In this document: piece by piece, positions 10,312 to 22,200 of the stretch
Position numbering within the stretch: the first letter of the stretch is position 1
Layout: the number at the start of each line of letters is the position of its first letter
NCBI RefSeq assembly: GCF_052324685.1
Contig: NC_135211.1
Location: 4,910,368-4,974,367, forward strand
DNA length: 64,000 nt
Source: Brachyhypopomus gauderio
Taxonomy: Eukaryota > Chordata > Actinopteri > Gymnotiformes > Hypopomidae
Direction: 5' to 3'
Made by a program: the position numbers and the translations under genes
The notes under the pieces: model-generated
The model's database searches: none
What the model was told of the DNA's origin: nothing
Seen by the model: the letters and a program-made list of their open reading frames with translations, nothing else

Positions 10312-12083
10312 AGGGAACGCCGGCTGATAACATATGTAAGCCTTAATATCGTGTAATTACTCTAAATTATTAAGACACGTTGTAAAAATTCACAAAAAGT
10401 AGCAGATTTATTAGATTTTCTGTAAAATCCCTCTGCACGTAGGTCTCCATTTTTATAACTGCTGACGGGCACAGCAGGTAGTGACGTCAAATGGTTGCAG
10501 TGACTGGCCGTCGCGCTTGAGCACAGCTAGCTACACCTGGCTACCCAAATTTTTCTCCTCTTTTTATCTTTGGGAAAACTGTGAAGACTAATATCAGTCT
10601 TCCACTGCCTTTCGACTGGAAATAACATCCAACGGCAACACAGTGTGGCATGGTTTTTTTTAAGGTAGCTCAGCTAACTAACATTAACTCTAGTGATGTG
10701 TCGGTCGCGAACGATCCGGCTCTAAGAGCCGGCGCTTTGAAGTGAACGATTGGAACCGGCTCCACAATGGGAGCCATTTTAGGATCCTATTTGGAAGCCG
10801 CTTTTTCCTTCAGTATTGCGCTTGTGCTCTGCAAGTGCCACAGTTTTTTTCCAACATCGTTTTTATTTGTCCTCCGGTGCCTCGCTGTCTCTCCCTCTCC
10901 TTGCACGTATTGCTCTGCTTCTGCCAGTGGTAGAGAGCGGAGAGTTTATTTCCTCAGTCGGTGCTTAAGCTAAGTTGATACCAGCGCGAGGGTCCGTGCG
11001 CCGTGCGTGAGGACCCCCGTGCGAAGTGAGGTCGTGCACCTCTTCAGCGCAATGAACAGTTATGTATGCCGGGTTCATACACCTTTACAAGGTGGAATTC
11101 AAGCACTTGTACGTCACTTTTCAATATTGAAAAAGGCCATTTTCAATATTTCCCAGCACCTTAAACTTAAATATTTATACATATACTCGAAATTATTCGA
11201 AATAATTTGCTTGTTTATCACATCGATTCAGTCAGACAGCTATTTGTTGTGAAACAAAATACAGTTACATTTTCAAGTACTTTAGCCTACTTTGGCACTT
11301 TTCAAACCTGGAACACAATGCAACATTAATTTTTGTCAGGTAAATGTTCCTTCCCCTGTTTTTAAAGGGTGTTTCTTTATACTACCACATATCGTTTCGG
11401 ACAACACTGCAAAGAATGTCTCCACGGCCCGCATGTCAAGCGTGTGCTCCACACATCTGACCAATCACACGCAGCTTTCAGTTAATAATGTGGTGGTAAA
11501 ACACTGAAAAAAAGTTAGCTCGACTTTTTTTGTGGAAACAGCAGGCAATTGGCCAAGCTGTATTGCGTTCTATTTTGGTGCTATTTTGTGATAATTTAAT
11601 AATTGGTTATAATAAAAGTTTTATTTATAAAGCCTTGTTATGCAGCATTTTTACTCATCACAAGTGCTTAACAATGTCAATAATGAAACAAAATGTTATA
11701 AAATTAGGTTTAAGCTATTAATTAATAATGTAAAAAATATATATGGGGAGCCGTTTGGGAGCCGACAAGAGCCGGCTCTCCACAGTAAGAAGAACCATTA
11801 GAGCCGCATCTCAAAATAGAGCCGAAAATCCCATCACTAATTAACTCCTTCCAACCGCAGTCAAGTTTAGCGCGCTGCAACCATTTGACGTCATCTACCC
11901 AGCAGGCATTGCGCGTCAGAAAACATGGCTGCGCCCATATGTCAAATATTTCGAATAAAAGTGTTGATTTGTAAATAAATTTGCTGCTTTTGTGATTTTT
12001 TTTTTTTTTTTACAACATGTCTTAATAATTTAGATTAATTACATCATATTAAGGCTTACAAGTGTTACCAGCCGGGGTTCCCT
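10312..12083. mobile_element. TTAA-flanked foldback element, Kolobok-like (copy 1)
   Basis: The left end is TTAA followed by AGGGAACGCCGGCTG. The right end is CAGCCGGGGTTCCCT followed by TTAA. The inverted repeats continue inward for about 70 bp (GTAAGCCTTAATAT...AATTATTAAGACA). TTAA target sites and an RRGGR-type terminus fit the Kolobok superfamily; piggyBac also uses TTAA but starts differently. No transposase frame is seen, so it is non-autonomous. A complete hAT is nested inside at 10691-11839. Confidence 0.75.
10691..11839. mobile_element. Non-autonomous hAT nested in TTAA element (copy 1)
   Basis: Ends TAGTGATG...CATCACTA, flanked by the perfect 8-bp duplication ATTAACTC (10683-10690 and 11840-11847), the hAT signature. 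Subterminal regions carry many copies of GAGCCG/CGGCTC, including the palindrome CCGGCTCTAAGAGCCGG, as hAT transposase-binding regions often do. No transposase frame. Copy 2 equivalent is 42280-43406. Confidence 0.88.
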
Positions 12084-12087
12084 TTAA

Positions 12088-13409
12088 CATTCTTTAATGC
12101 CCGTGTACTGCTGCAAAGTTTAGAATATACACTTATACCTCTTGAACTCTTAGGAGTTTAGTCTGTACACGCTTCAACCTCACACTGAACACCGTTAATT
12201 AACTAAATGTCAGTAGTTATGCTATAGCTATGATGATCCTGTGGAGGACCCATGCCACTGTGGAGATCTCGTCCCAACTCCTTTGATCTAATCATAGTAC
12301 AGATCCTCGCCCATGCCCATCTCATGCATTCCCTCAAACACCTATTAGTCAGCAGTTGGCAAATATAGAGTGATACATTTTTAAAGACTTTGGTAAGCTT
12401 AGGTAATTAAAGCAGTTTTTAATAAATGATAATGAGGAAAGAAGGTAATGTTAATGTCTACCTTCTCCACCTGCAGTCCTGCGTTCCTTGTGCACAGCAA
12501 ACAAACTGTACTGGCTCTGCTTGCTTCAGGGATGCTGTGTGGGAAGCGGCCGCATGCACCATTCTGGCCACTAGTGAGCTTCATCCCCTGAATACTGTTG
12601 GTCTCCATGGATACTCCTCTCATTCACCTGTGTTCCAACAGCCTCATCACCACACTATATAACACTTCCAGTGTCTCCCAGTACATGTGAAGTACTGCCA
12701 TCACTTCCTGGTCTGCATATCAAGTCTATGTTACATTATGAAAACATTTTGTCTGACATGACATAAAAACGGAATAATATGACATTTATCAAAATGTATG
12801 ATTATGTTCATTATGTTGTAGTCTCTACATGCAGACCACCTTATTATTTTGGAGACATACACCATCAGAATGGCACTTCCAGATGTGTGTACAGCTGTGT
12901 GGAGAATTCCTTCATGGTGTGACGCATGTACAGAGGTGGCAGGAGGCAGAGGCTGCAAACTGAAAGCTTCATTATCCATGGTAAAAAGAAACACCAAGAC
13001 TCAGGCCAAACGGCAGTAATAATGTAGATAGCAGCACTTTCATGAAAAGGGACATTTCAGACCTTAGTATTGCAAAAAGTATTTGTATTCACAATTATTG
13101 TATTAATGTTGAGGACATCTGATTAATATGAAAATATTGATTTCTTCAGAAATGCATTTTATGATCATATTCAGAGAGCTGCCACTGTGTACGTAATGGG
13201 GTTGAAGAAAAACATTGCCCAGATCTTGAAAAAATGACCAATAATTATAAAGAGCTAATGCTTGAGATGAGAAAATATGATTTTGTGATTGATAAAAATA
13301 TCCTTAATGCTGTGATGTACACAGAGAAATGATACATTTAAGCAAAAAATTTGAAAATGTCAAAGTCCAATTTGAATCATTATAGTGGACCCATGTGGGT
13401 TGGAGTCCT
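12088..13409. other. No gene supported (copy 1)
   Basis: AT-rich region. An exon-like segment follows a plausible acceptor (TTCTCCACCTGCAG, ending 12477) but its frame is short and shows no domain. The minus-strand frames here have no supporting features. Confidence 0.35.
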
Positions 13410-13513
13410 GCCAAGCACTGAACGATTCGGTGAACAAATCTTTTGAACGAATATTTTTAGTGAACTGATTCTAATGATTCAGTTCATCTAAAAGAACTGC
13501 TGTGCCCATCACT
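13410..13513. mobile_element. hAT-like terminus at a copy-specific breakpoint (copy 1)
   Basis: A stretch with GAACGATTCGGTGAAC-type repeats ends in TGCCCATCACT, resembling one end of a fish hAT (CAGTGATGGGCA reversed). In copy 1 it joins GGAGCG directly. In copy 2 the same end (to 45070) is followed by 2.47 kb containing a gene. The other end of the element is not seen. Confidence 0.4.
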
Positions 13514-15392
13514 GGAGCGTTTTACATCTGCCCCTTCTCTTTCCCCCAACACTCTGTTTCATCTTTTGAGGTTTGTGTAACCCTAACTCATCTTCCAGAT
13601 TTCTCATGAAAACATAAAGCTGTGTGTAGTCTTTATTCTGCTTTTCTGTCTCTTTCGTTCTGTCCATCATGTGGGTCTCCTGTGCTTCTTCCTGGATTAG
13701 AGACTACCGACAGCTGTGCAACCTGAATTTCACGCAGGCTCCCAGGACAAGAGGACTACTGCAGTTTGTGGACCAGGACAGAATAATAAGCCTTGACAAG
13801 ATGTGCATCAGGATGATGAGAGACTTTATGATCCACGCCAGAGAACAGAGACAAGACCAGAGGACTGAACGGCATCAAGAACCGATCGTCGGGATTATTA
13901 GAACAATCACCATCGTCAGTGTGCAAGGAACTGTGAGGAAAGCCCGAAAGAATCACCATTCGTGGACTATTCATCATCACCGTGGACAACCATCAGGATT
14001 ACAGATTCGACCATTATGGGATTTTTGGTTATCAACAGCAGATTATCAGTGCTCCTGTCATCCTCATCAGACCTCTACAACTAACTCAGAATGCTGCAGC
14101 ACGACTGGTCTTCAATCTCCCCAAGTTCTCACATGTGACTCCTCTGCTACGCTCTCTTCACTGGCTTCCAGTAGCGGCACGCATCAGATATAAAACATTG
14201 ATGCTTGCTTACAAAGCCAAAAATGGACTGGCCCCTCCCTACATGATGTCCATGGTCAAAAGCCAATCCGTACAGCGAACACTCAGAAACTCAAGCTTGC
14301 CTCGACTCGAAACTCCATGCTTAAAGTCTCATGGAAGACAAAGCTCCAAACTATTCTCCGTCCTGGCTCCTAGATGGTGGAACGATCTTCCATTAGCTGC
14401 TAGGACTGCAGAGTCTATTGCTATCTTCAATCGTAGACTGAAGACCCACCTGTTTGTTGAGTTCTTACCAGAGCACTCAGCTGATACCACTTGCCGTGGT
14501 TCTTTAAATGGTATGTCTGTCTGTGGTTATTTGTGCTTCTTGGCAAATGTCTAACTTGCAAAAACACTAGGTAATGACATTGACTCCTGTGGTTTAGTAG
14601 TAGTCTGACTCAATGGTATCTTGAATTCTGGCCTATTCGTACTATTTCCTAGGATGAATTCTGTGATTGAATGCAAAGCACTTTGTAAGTCGCTCTGGAT
14701 AAGAGCGTCTGCTAAATGCCGTAAATGTAAATGATTTTGTAAATTGTTAGTGAAATATGTATTATTGTTTTATATTTATCAGTAATGTGATTGTGTTTTA
14801 ATTGCAAAGGAGTCATACTGTCTTGTATTTTACCTTTGGTGTTACTCATGTAATCATCAGTATGCTTAGTCTGATTGTGTGGTTTGTGTGTGACTTGTGT
14901 ATTAGTCTGTATAATTAGATTTTGTGTTTTTGTGTGATTTGTGTATTTAACCAGGCCACCCGAAGGGGACTGGTCCCTGCTGGATACACGCACCTATCCG
15001 GATACAAGCACCTGCCTGTGGATGTACTGATGCCAGGGTTGGACGTGCCATTGCCACAAGAGGTCGTGCGGATGCTAGTTCCTATCAGAGGCTCACCATC
15101 TACACTGAAGGGACTGTGACTACTTGGCCGGGGAACGAGAACTGTGACTACTACTGTAGAACCACCCTGCGCACCACGGACTTGTGCTAACGGGCCGCCC
15201 AATGGAGGATGGGTTCCCTTTTGAGTCTTGGTCCTCCCGAGGTTTCTTCCTATTCCCCTCCATCATAGGGAGTTTTTCCTCGCCACTGTCGCCATTGGCT
15301 TGCTCATTAGGGATTTGGACCCATAAGATTGTTAATCTTGTAAAGATTGTGAAAAGCACTATACAAATAAACTTGACTTGACTTAATCATTA
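13514..15392 (+). mobile_element. Composite L2/CR1-like LINE 3' region (copy 1)
   Basis: A 190-codon frame (13982-14554) encodes the conserved C-terminal tail of CR1/L2-type LINE proteins: RPLQLTQNAAARLVF, LHWLPVAARIRYKTL, WNDLPLAARTAESI, FKRRLKTHLF-like. It is followed by the classic tail TAAGTCGCTCTGGATAAGAG and AAATGTAAATG at about 14690-14730. A second L2-type 3' UTR (GGATGGGTTCCCTTTTGAGT ... TTGGCTTGCTCATTAGG) lies at 14955-15392. At least two LINE 3' ends are stacked or nested. The RT core is absent. Copy 2 equivalent is 47538-49431. Confidence 0.75.
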
Positions 15393-15754
15393 GTGAGTTA
15401 TAGGCTAATTATGTTTTAGGTTGAATGTATCCAGTTATGATATTTGAGTGATTCACTATTTTCCCAGCTAGCAACACTAACCATGCGATACCTGAATTTA
15501 GTAAACTATAGTGAGAGAGGAATATTACACTGGAAACACACAGCCTAAATTATTACAAATAAATAAAATGTAGCTTCAAGAGAGGGGAAACAAAAGAAAG
15601 TAGAAATAGTTTCTTATAGACAGTTTGCATTGGTGCTTACTAAAATTTCCCTGGTGGAAATTTTCATTTTTTAAAATAAACATTTTAAATGACTAGCTTT
15701 TAAATAGTACAAGTGTGCTACAAATGCACAACATAAAATAAAATATAAGTACAA

Positions 15755-15975
15755 ATGTAACGCAGGCACCTCCTCAGCTAGGAGGCAGACAAATGCTGAG
15801 GAGAGCGAGATTTATTAGAAGGAATTCCATAATCATAGTCGTAACAACAGGCAGGGGTCGTAACAGGTGAGCCATCCAGGTTTGACAAGTTGATCGGCAT
15901 AATCAGACACACAAAGAGGGAGAACACTAAAAGGAATGAACAATGGAACAGGAACAATACTCACGAAATCAAATT
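15755..15975. mobile_element. Solo-LTR-like element, truncated (copy 1)
   Basis: Matches the first part of the 500-bp TG...CA element that is complete in copy 2 (49795-50294). Copy 1 breaks off at about 15975 and resumes at the equivalent of 50525, a deletion of about 0.5 kb with 2-3 bp of microhomology at the junction. Confidence 0.65.
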
Positions 15976-16325
15976 AAGGGAAGGAGAATTGCAGGTGTTC
16001 ATACACATGTTGACTCGCTAGCCAGCAGAGGTGTCAATTCCAGGTTCCGAAAGTAAAAGTCCTCACCAGGATTTTGCTCAAGCTTGCTAGATTTTCTAAT
16101 TAGTGCAATCCAGGTAAAATTAGTGGAATCAACACAATCCAGGAAGCCTGAGCAAAATCCTGGTGAGGACTTTTACTTTCTGAACCTGGAATTGACTCCT
16201 CTGCTAGCCAGGTAAAATGAAATGAAATGTGTGCTCATTTCACATTGCACATTTCATTTCATTTTAAAATACCTGGCTAGCTAGTCAAGGTGTGTATTGA
16301 GAACACCTGCAGTTTCCCTTCCCGC
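15976..16325. mobile_element. Foldback element containing a hAT MITE (copy 1)
   Basis: The outer inverted repeat starts AAGGGAAGGAGAATTGCAGG and ends in its imperfect complement near 16320 (CCTGCAGTTTCCCTTCCC). Within it, a 178-bp MITE (16026-16203) has ends CAGAGGTGTCAATTCCAGG and complement, flanked by the perfect 8-bp duplication CTAGCCAG (16018-16025 and 16204-16211). The inner MITE is hAT-type; the outer class is unknown. Copy 2: 50525-50874, with MITE 50576-50753. Confidence 0.75.
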
Positions 16326-16330
16326 CTCCA

Positions 16331-17525
16331 GAACGCCACTCTGCAGTGTCTACTGAGTCTCTCCTGCTTCTGGAGCCCCATCAGAGCTCAGTGCTCCAGC
16401 TGGACGGATCCATCCAGCTGCCAGATGCTCAGGTAGCCAATCAGGAACAGAGGATTCACTTGTCTAAATGAACTGTTCAAATATGATGGCTTAGGGAGGT
16501 GTTGTGATGCTGAGAGAAATAAACCACTTTAGTCTCCCTGTTACCTTGCGTAGATGTTTTGCAGATTTGCAGCAAGGCAGGCTCACTAGTCGTAGCTCTT
16601 CACAGAAGAAGAAGCTCCTGAGAGCCCTGAATGCCTGTATTTCAGTCAGATGCCCAGCGTTTGGAGAGGACTACGGACAGTTTCAGCTAAACAACCCTCT
16701 GAGCCATTCAGAACACATCAGAACCACATGCAGTAGCCTGCAGGAACTGCACACAACCTTCTTTGTTTTCTCACTCTGTTGCTGCTGAAGTCCAGGAGCA
16801 TTGCCCTTCTGATGTACTGTCTTCCACAGGATGCCCATGAGTTCCTGATGATGTGTTTGCTTCAGCTGAAGGAGGAGGGAGAGACACTCAGGGTTTCCTC
16901 CTTCTCTTACATCTGCCCTGTGGCAAATTTTGAGTTTCACCTCAAATCTGTGCGCACCTGCAGCAGGTAATTCTTTGCTATATCACCACATCTCCTTCTT
17001 GTAAATCAACTGTTCTTAACATGTGTTTCTTCAGAGTGTGCATTGTCACAAAGTATGCACACACTTGGTATGGGATAATGTGGGTTATTTCTGTGTGAAT
17101 GTTGTAACCTCTCTGTTGATTTCTGTTGTTTGAAAGCTGTGGACTGCAGAGCTCCAGAGTGGAGGACTTCAACCACCTCTCTGTTAACCTGAGCTCTACC
17201 TTGACTGACAGCCTACACAATTACTTCAAGGTCTGTCACCTCACACACCCCTACTGGACAACACTTTTTTGCCAGTTTGTTAAGTTAGGGAGCCATCCTA
17301 ACCATTGTCACTCTCAATGAAAACTTTTTTTCAGTCAACGGTTTTGGAGTTCAAATGTGAATGTCAAGGTCAAGGTACCGAGGCATGTGAAGTGGTGGAG
17401 TTCTTCACACTCCCACGGTGAGTCTCGCATTATGTGAATTACCACAAACAATGAGTTTTAAAGCAGTCATCTCACACTCTTCCAGTTCTTACATCATTTT
17501 TCCTTTTGGAACAGAGTTCTGATCC
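16331..17525 (+). pseudogene. Partial USP gene lacking catalytic Cys (copy 1)
   Basis: Duplicate of 20514-21708 of the full USP gene about 4.2 kb downstream. It begins exactly after the codons for the catalytic Cys (at NATLQCLLSL), keeps exons with DAHEFLMMCLLQL, the Cys-pair region and VVEFFTLP, and stops at the start of the next exon (GTTCTGATCC). The His box is absent. The donor after GEDYGQ is destroyed here (CAG|TTTCAG), while it is intact in the copy 2 partial gene. There is a 3-bp in-frame insertion in the Cys-pair region (CECQGQG against CECGQG). It cannot be an active protease. Confidence 0.9.
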
Positions 17526-17662
17526 ACTCCCATCAGACCCTCCCATCAGACACTTCCATCAGACACTTCCTTACGTAACAGAAGTGGCTTTATCCAAGTT
17601 AGATGTCGTGCTGTTGACACCTGATTAAAAAATCTTCATCGTATAGAAATCTGGCAAATCTG

Positions 17663-17717
<55 letters not shown>

Positions 17718-18640
17718 GTTTTTGCTTGTTTTTTGTTAATGACAATTGGATGGATTTTATTCCTCTCTCTACAGCTACAATTTGAATCTGAATTTTGTAT
17801 ATTTATTTAATGAAAATGCAGTTTTACTTTTTCTGTCAAGTTGTAATTTGATCAAATTAAATTTGTACTCCATGACTTGAATTTCTATGCATGTTTTGGA
17901 AACATATATCCTTTATAATGTTGTCAAACTACATTCAGTGTAAATGCAGGAAAAGCAATCTATAGATTCAGTCAGGCAATCAGCTGTGAAGAAACAATTT
18001 ATAAGCAATCAGGAAATATTTTAGGACAACCTGAAATATTGTTGGACAGTTATAAATTAGAGGGGACTTTAAAATGCAAAAAGAGTAGCTGATACTGTAC
18101 ATGTGAAGTATAATTGAACCGCACTTTTCATAAAAGCTCAAAGCCCTGCAAGGTGCCAAAGCTGTGTGTGTAATTGTGCAGATTTCTTTCACTAATCAGT
18201 ATCTTACATTCTAGTATGTGGATTTTTCTAGTATAATAATGTATAAGATGAATCACTAAACCTTAGCACTAAAGGGTGAAGGGATTTCATGATCCATGAA
18301 CCATGACCATGAACTTGGTCGTCCCCTGCGGAGTATATTGCAGAGTCACTGAAAGGTTGCAAAGGAAAGATTGGGCAAACAAAAACAAAAAAACACACAA
18401 AACCCTCACAACATCGGGCATCATCATGACAGTCAAGAGATGATTTAGCCCCAAAACCTCATCTAGATGAGATTCTTAACCCAACTGTGGGCCGCGAACG
18501 CCACCTTGAGGGCCTCAAAAGAACAACAGTTTTAAACTTTGGGCCGCAGAGGGCCGCCGGACCGCATTGATTTTGAATAAAATGCAGTACACTTTCTCAC
18601 CACTAGTAGCGGTAGTGCGTCACTTAGATATTTAAACAAC
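17526..18640. other. Short CATCAGACACTTCC repeats, (TG)n, no gene (copy 1)
   Basis: Just after the partial USP break are three tandem CCATCAGACACTT-type units (17526-17570). A (TG)n microsatellite of about 50 bp lies at 17667-17717; in copy 2 it is longer (about 65 bp at 52219-52282). The remainder is AT-rich with no recognisable feature. Confidence 0.6.
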
Positions 18641-18649
18641 GTATTTAAT

Positions 18650-19035
18650 ATAAGTTAAACTTATATAGCGCCTTTCTAGTACCCAAGGACACTTTACAAA
18701 AATCCTATGGGGAAAAAAAACAAATAAAAATTAAATAAATAAATATAATTAATTAAACCATACTATGACTATGTGGAAGGGAGAAAATACTGAGAGAAAA
18801 GGTGAGTTTTAAGCTGAGTTTTGAAGGAGGAAAAGGATGAACAGAGGCGGAGATGTTGCGGGAGGCCATTCCACAGTTTTGGGGCCATTACACAGAATGA
18901 GCGCCCACCAGCAGTAACAAGCTTGTATTTTGGAACCACCAGAAGACCTGTGTCTGAGGACCTAAGTGTTTGGTTTTGGATTTAGGGTATAGAAGTTGTG
19001 CTAAATAGTCTGGAGCTTACAGCTTCACACTTAAC
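18650..19035 (-). mobile_element. LINE 3' end, CR1/L2-like (copy 1)
   Basis: On the minus strand this encodes a LINE C-terminal tail (LVVPKYKLVTAGGRSFCVMAPKLWNGLP...SFKTQLKTHLF), followed by the ATATAGCGCCTTTCTAGTA tail. In copy 2 (53217-53600) a 94-codon frame remains open; copy 1 is slightly more broken. Confidence 0.75.
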
Positions 19036-19212
19036 GATAACAGAACGCAGCACTATTACGTCATATAGCTACTGACGTTAACAACGAGGCCGTGACAGCG
19101 CTGCACAATAGAACCAGGTCAATATATCGCGAACATCACATTTAAAGTACCTGCAAACCCGACGCGACGACGTTTACATTAATTCTGTTAGGAAGGAGCG
19201 TATATCGGACAA

Positions 19213-22200
19213 ATGGGTTGCATTTACTCGTGTATGAAGGTAGCTATCTAACGTTTTTATACGTTGTGGTCTAAAAAGGAGTAACCGGCATTTTTATACC
19301 GGTTATTCTCCGATTCTCCGATATTTTCTCCGATATTTTTTCGATTTAAGATGTGATGCTTTTTAGGGTGTACTGAGGTTTCCCATACCCATGATTTGAC
19401 AAACCAATGCTTTCCTACAGAAAAAGAACAAAGAGGGTGTGAATAGTGAAGTTAAAAAGAAGAAAAAGCAAAGATGGTGGAGACATATAGAGTCATCCTC
19501 CCTGACACAAGTAACTGACACTCAGTCCTTGAATGTCAGCTCCTCCTCCATCTCTTGCTCCTCTTCCTCTGAGGGACACTTAGCCAGGTATGAAAACCGT
19601 CCCAGCCTTATGAATTGTGTAGTCACATGCACATGTGTAGTCACATGCACATTTGGTTATTATTTATTCTGTCTATGATTTTTCCCTGGAATTATTTGCC
19701 CCCAGGTCCAACAACAAACTCCCTACTGAACCCAAGAACACGGAAGGGATTGTTCCTGGTCAGAGCTCAGAATCTTTTATGATTTTGTCCCTTTGCATAG
19801 TATGTTTTAGTCAAAGACACTTACTCCAAGGCTTTGTTCTCTCCATAGGGGCTGCTGATAAAAATGTGTGCTCCGTGCCCATGGATAGGTGGGTACATTA
19901 TTAAAGTCATCTTCATGGCACAGTAAAGTATGGACAATCTATAATGGTTATATATTGACATTGTGGCATAAATCAAGAGAAACTGAAAAATATTAAAAAC
20001 AACATTTGTATGTATGTGAACATTTTGTGCACTACACAAACTCCATATTCATCTGTCACTTCTACTCTCTCTTTCAGATTTCCGGCTGTTGTGGTAGAGG
20101 GAGACTTTCGTGTGCAGAATTTGCAGCACCTGTTACCGCACATCGTCAGTAGTGAAAGGGTGACTGAGAGTGGCCAGGGTGAGGGCCAAGGACACGCCCC
20201 CACTGTTTCTGCTGGCAGAGACACAGAGATCCGACAGCTCGGGTAAAGACAGAACACGTTGTGTTTTAGCACACAACCATTACGTGATTTTGCAGTGTAC
20301 ACAGATGTAATGTACACAGTCTTTATCTCTGAACCAAAATAAAGGCACGTAGCAATTAAAGGAGCAATAAGTATTTTTGCAGTTCTTCTTCAAATTCTGA
20401 AATTATGTGACATTGACACCTAGTGGCCTGGAAGTTTTACTGATTATGTATTAAATCTATTCTAAACATTAATGTCCTGTTAGGTTTCCCAACATTGGGA
20501 ATACATGTTATATGAACGCCACTCTGCAGTGTCTTCTGAGTCTCTCCTGCTTCTGGAGCCCCATCAGAGCTCAGTGCTCCAGCTGGACGGATCCATCCAG
20601 CTGCCAGATGCTCAGGTAGCCAATCAGGAACAGAGGATTCACATGTCTAAATGAACTGTTCAATTATGAGTGCTTAGAGAGGTGTTGTGATGCTGAGAGT
20701 TATAAACCACATTGGTCTCCCTGTTACTGTGCGTAGATGTTTTGCAGATCTACAGCAAGGCAGGCTCACTAGTCGTAGCTCTTCAAAGAAGAAGAAGCTC
20801 CTGAGAGCCCTGAATGCCTGTATTTCAGTCAGATGCCCTGCGTTTGGAGAGGACTACGAACAGGTTCGGCTAAACAACCCTCTGAGCCATTCAGAACACA
20901 TCAGAACCACATGCAGTAGTCTGCAGGAACTGCACACAACCTTCTTTGTTTTCTCAACTCTGTTGCTGCTGAAGTCCAGGAGTAATGCCCTTCTGATGTA
21001 CTGTCTTCCACAGGATGCTCATGAGTTCCTGATGATGTGTTTGCTTCAGCTGAAGGAGGAGGGAGAGACACTCAGGGTTTCCTCCTTCTCTTACATCTGC
21101 CCTGTGGCAAATTTTGAGTTTCACCTCAAATCTGTGCGCACCTGCAGCAGGTAATTCTGTGCTATATCACCACATCTCCTTCTTGTAAATCAACTGTTCT
21201 TAACATGTGTTTCTTCAGAGTGTGCATTGTCACAAAGTATGCACACACTTGGTATGGGATAATGTGGGTTATTTCTGTGTGAATGTTGTAACCTCTCTGT
21301 TGATTTCTGTTGTTTGAAAGCTGTGGACTGCAGAGCTCCAGAGTGGAGGACTTCAACCACCTCTCTGTTAACCTGAGCTCTACCTTGACTGACAGCCTAC
21401 ACAATTACTTCAAGGTCTGTCACCTCACACACCCCTACTGGACAACACTTTTTTGCCAGTTTGTTAAGTTAGGGAGCCATCCTAACCATTGTCACTCTCA
21501 ATGAAAACTTTTTTTCAGTCAACGGTTTTGGAGTTCAAATGTGAATGTGGTCAAGGCACCGAGGCATGTGAAGTGGTGGAGTTCTTCACACTCCCACGGT
21601 GAGTCTCGCATTATGTGAATTACCACAAACAATGAGTTTTAAAGCAGTCATCTCACACTCTTCCAATTCTTACATCATTTTTCCTTTTGGAACAGAGTTC
21701 TGATCCTCCACATTAAGAGGTTTGACATGCTGGGCAAGAAACTAACAAACCTAATGGACATCCCCTCAGAGCTGGACCTCTCTGTCCTCCCTGGAGTGGC
21801 TTCACTCGGGCAACCGTTAAGGTCAGCTTGTACAACGGCCTGAGCATACGCTCTCTCACCTCTGTCCACCCTTTCACAATTAGCAATGAGACGCTAACTG
21901 AATGGCTTTGTGATGTGTCCACAGTGGACCAGCATACACCCAGGACAAAGGACATGAGGAGGATAATCTGGAGAAAAGCTCTGTGCCAGAACAAGGTAAA
22001 CATCAGCCATTTTCCTACAGTGATCAATTAAATTTTGGATTTACAACCTGTCTACGTTTATACGTACCTGCCATAATGATGTAGTTCTCTCAACCCATTA
22101 GTAGTAAATGAGAGCAGAGAAGGACAGGGAGAGAAAGTACAGCACGTCAGCCCACTGGTGAGGAAATAGAGAGAGAGATGAAAAAGAAGATTGAAAGATG

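Noticed and set aside
16683-16940. Minus-strand frames across USP exons (also 16978-17220, 21162-21404, 51528-51770)
   Set aside because: They are reverse readings of well-supported USP exons; conserved only because the sense exons are.
17667-17717. (TG)n run considered as a Z-DNA regulatory element
   Set aside because: A plain microsatellite with different length in the two copies and no nearby promoter evidence.
21713-22027. 104-codon minus-strand frame over USP exons 11-12
   Set aside because: Antisense shadow of LILHIKRF and the following exon.
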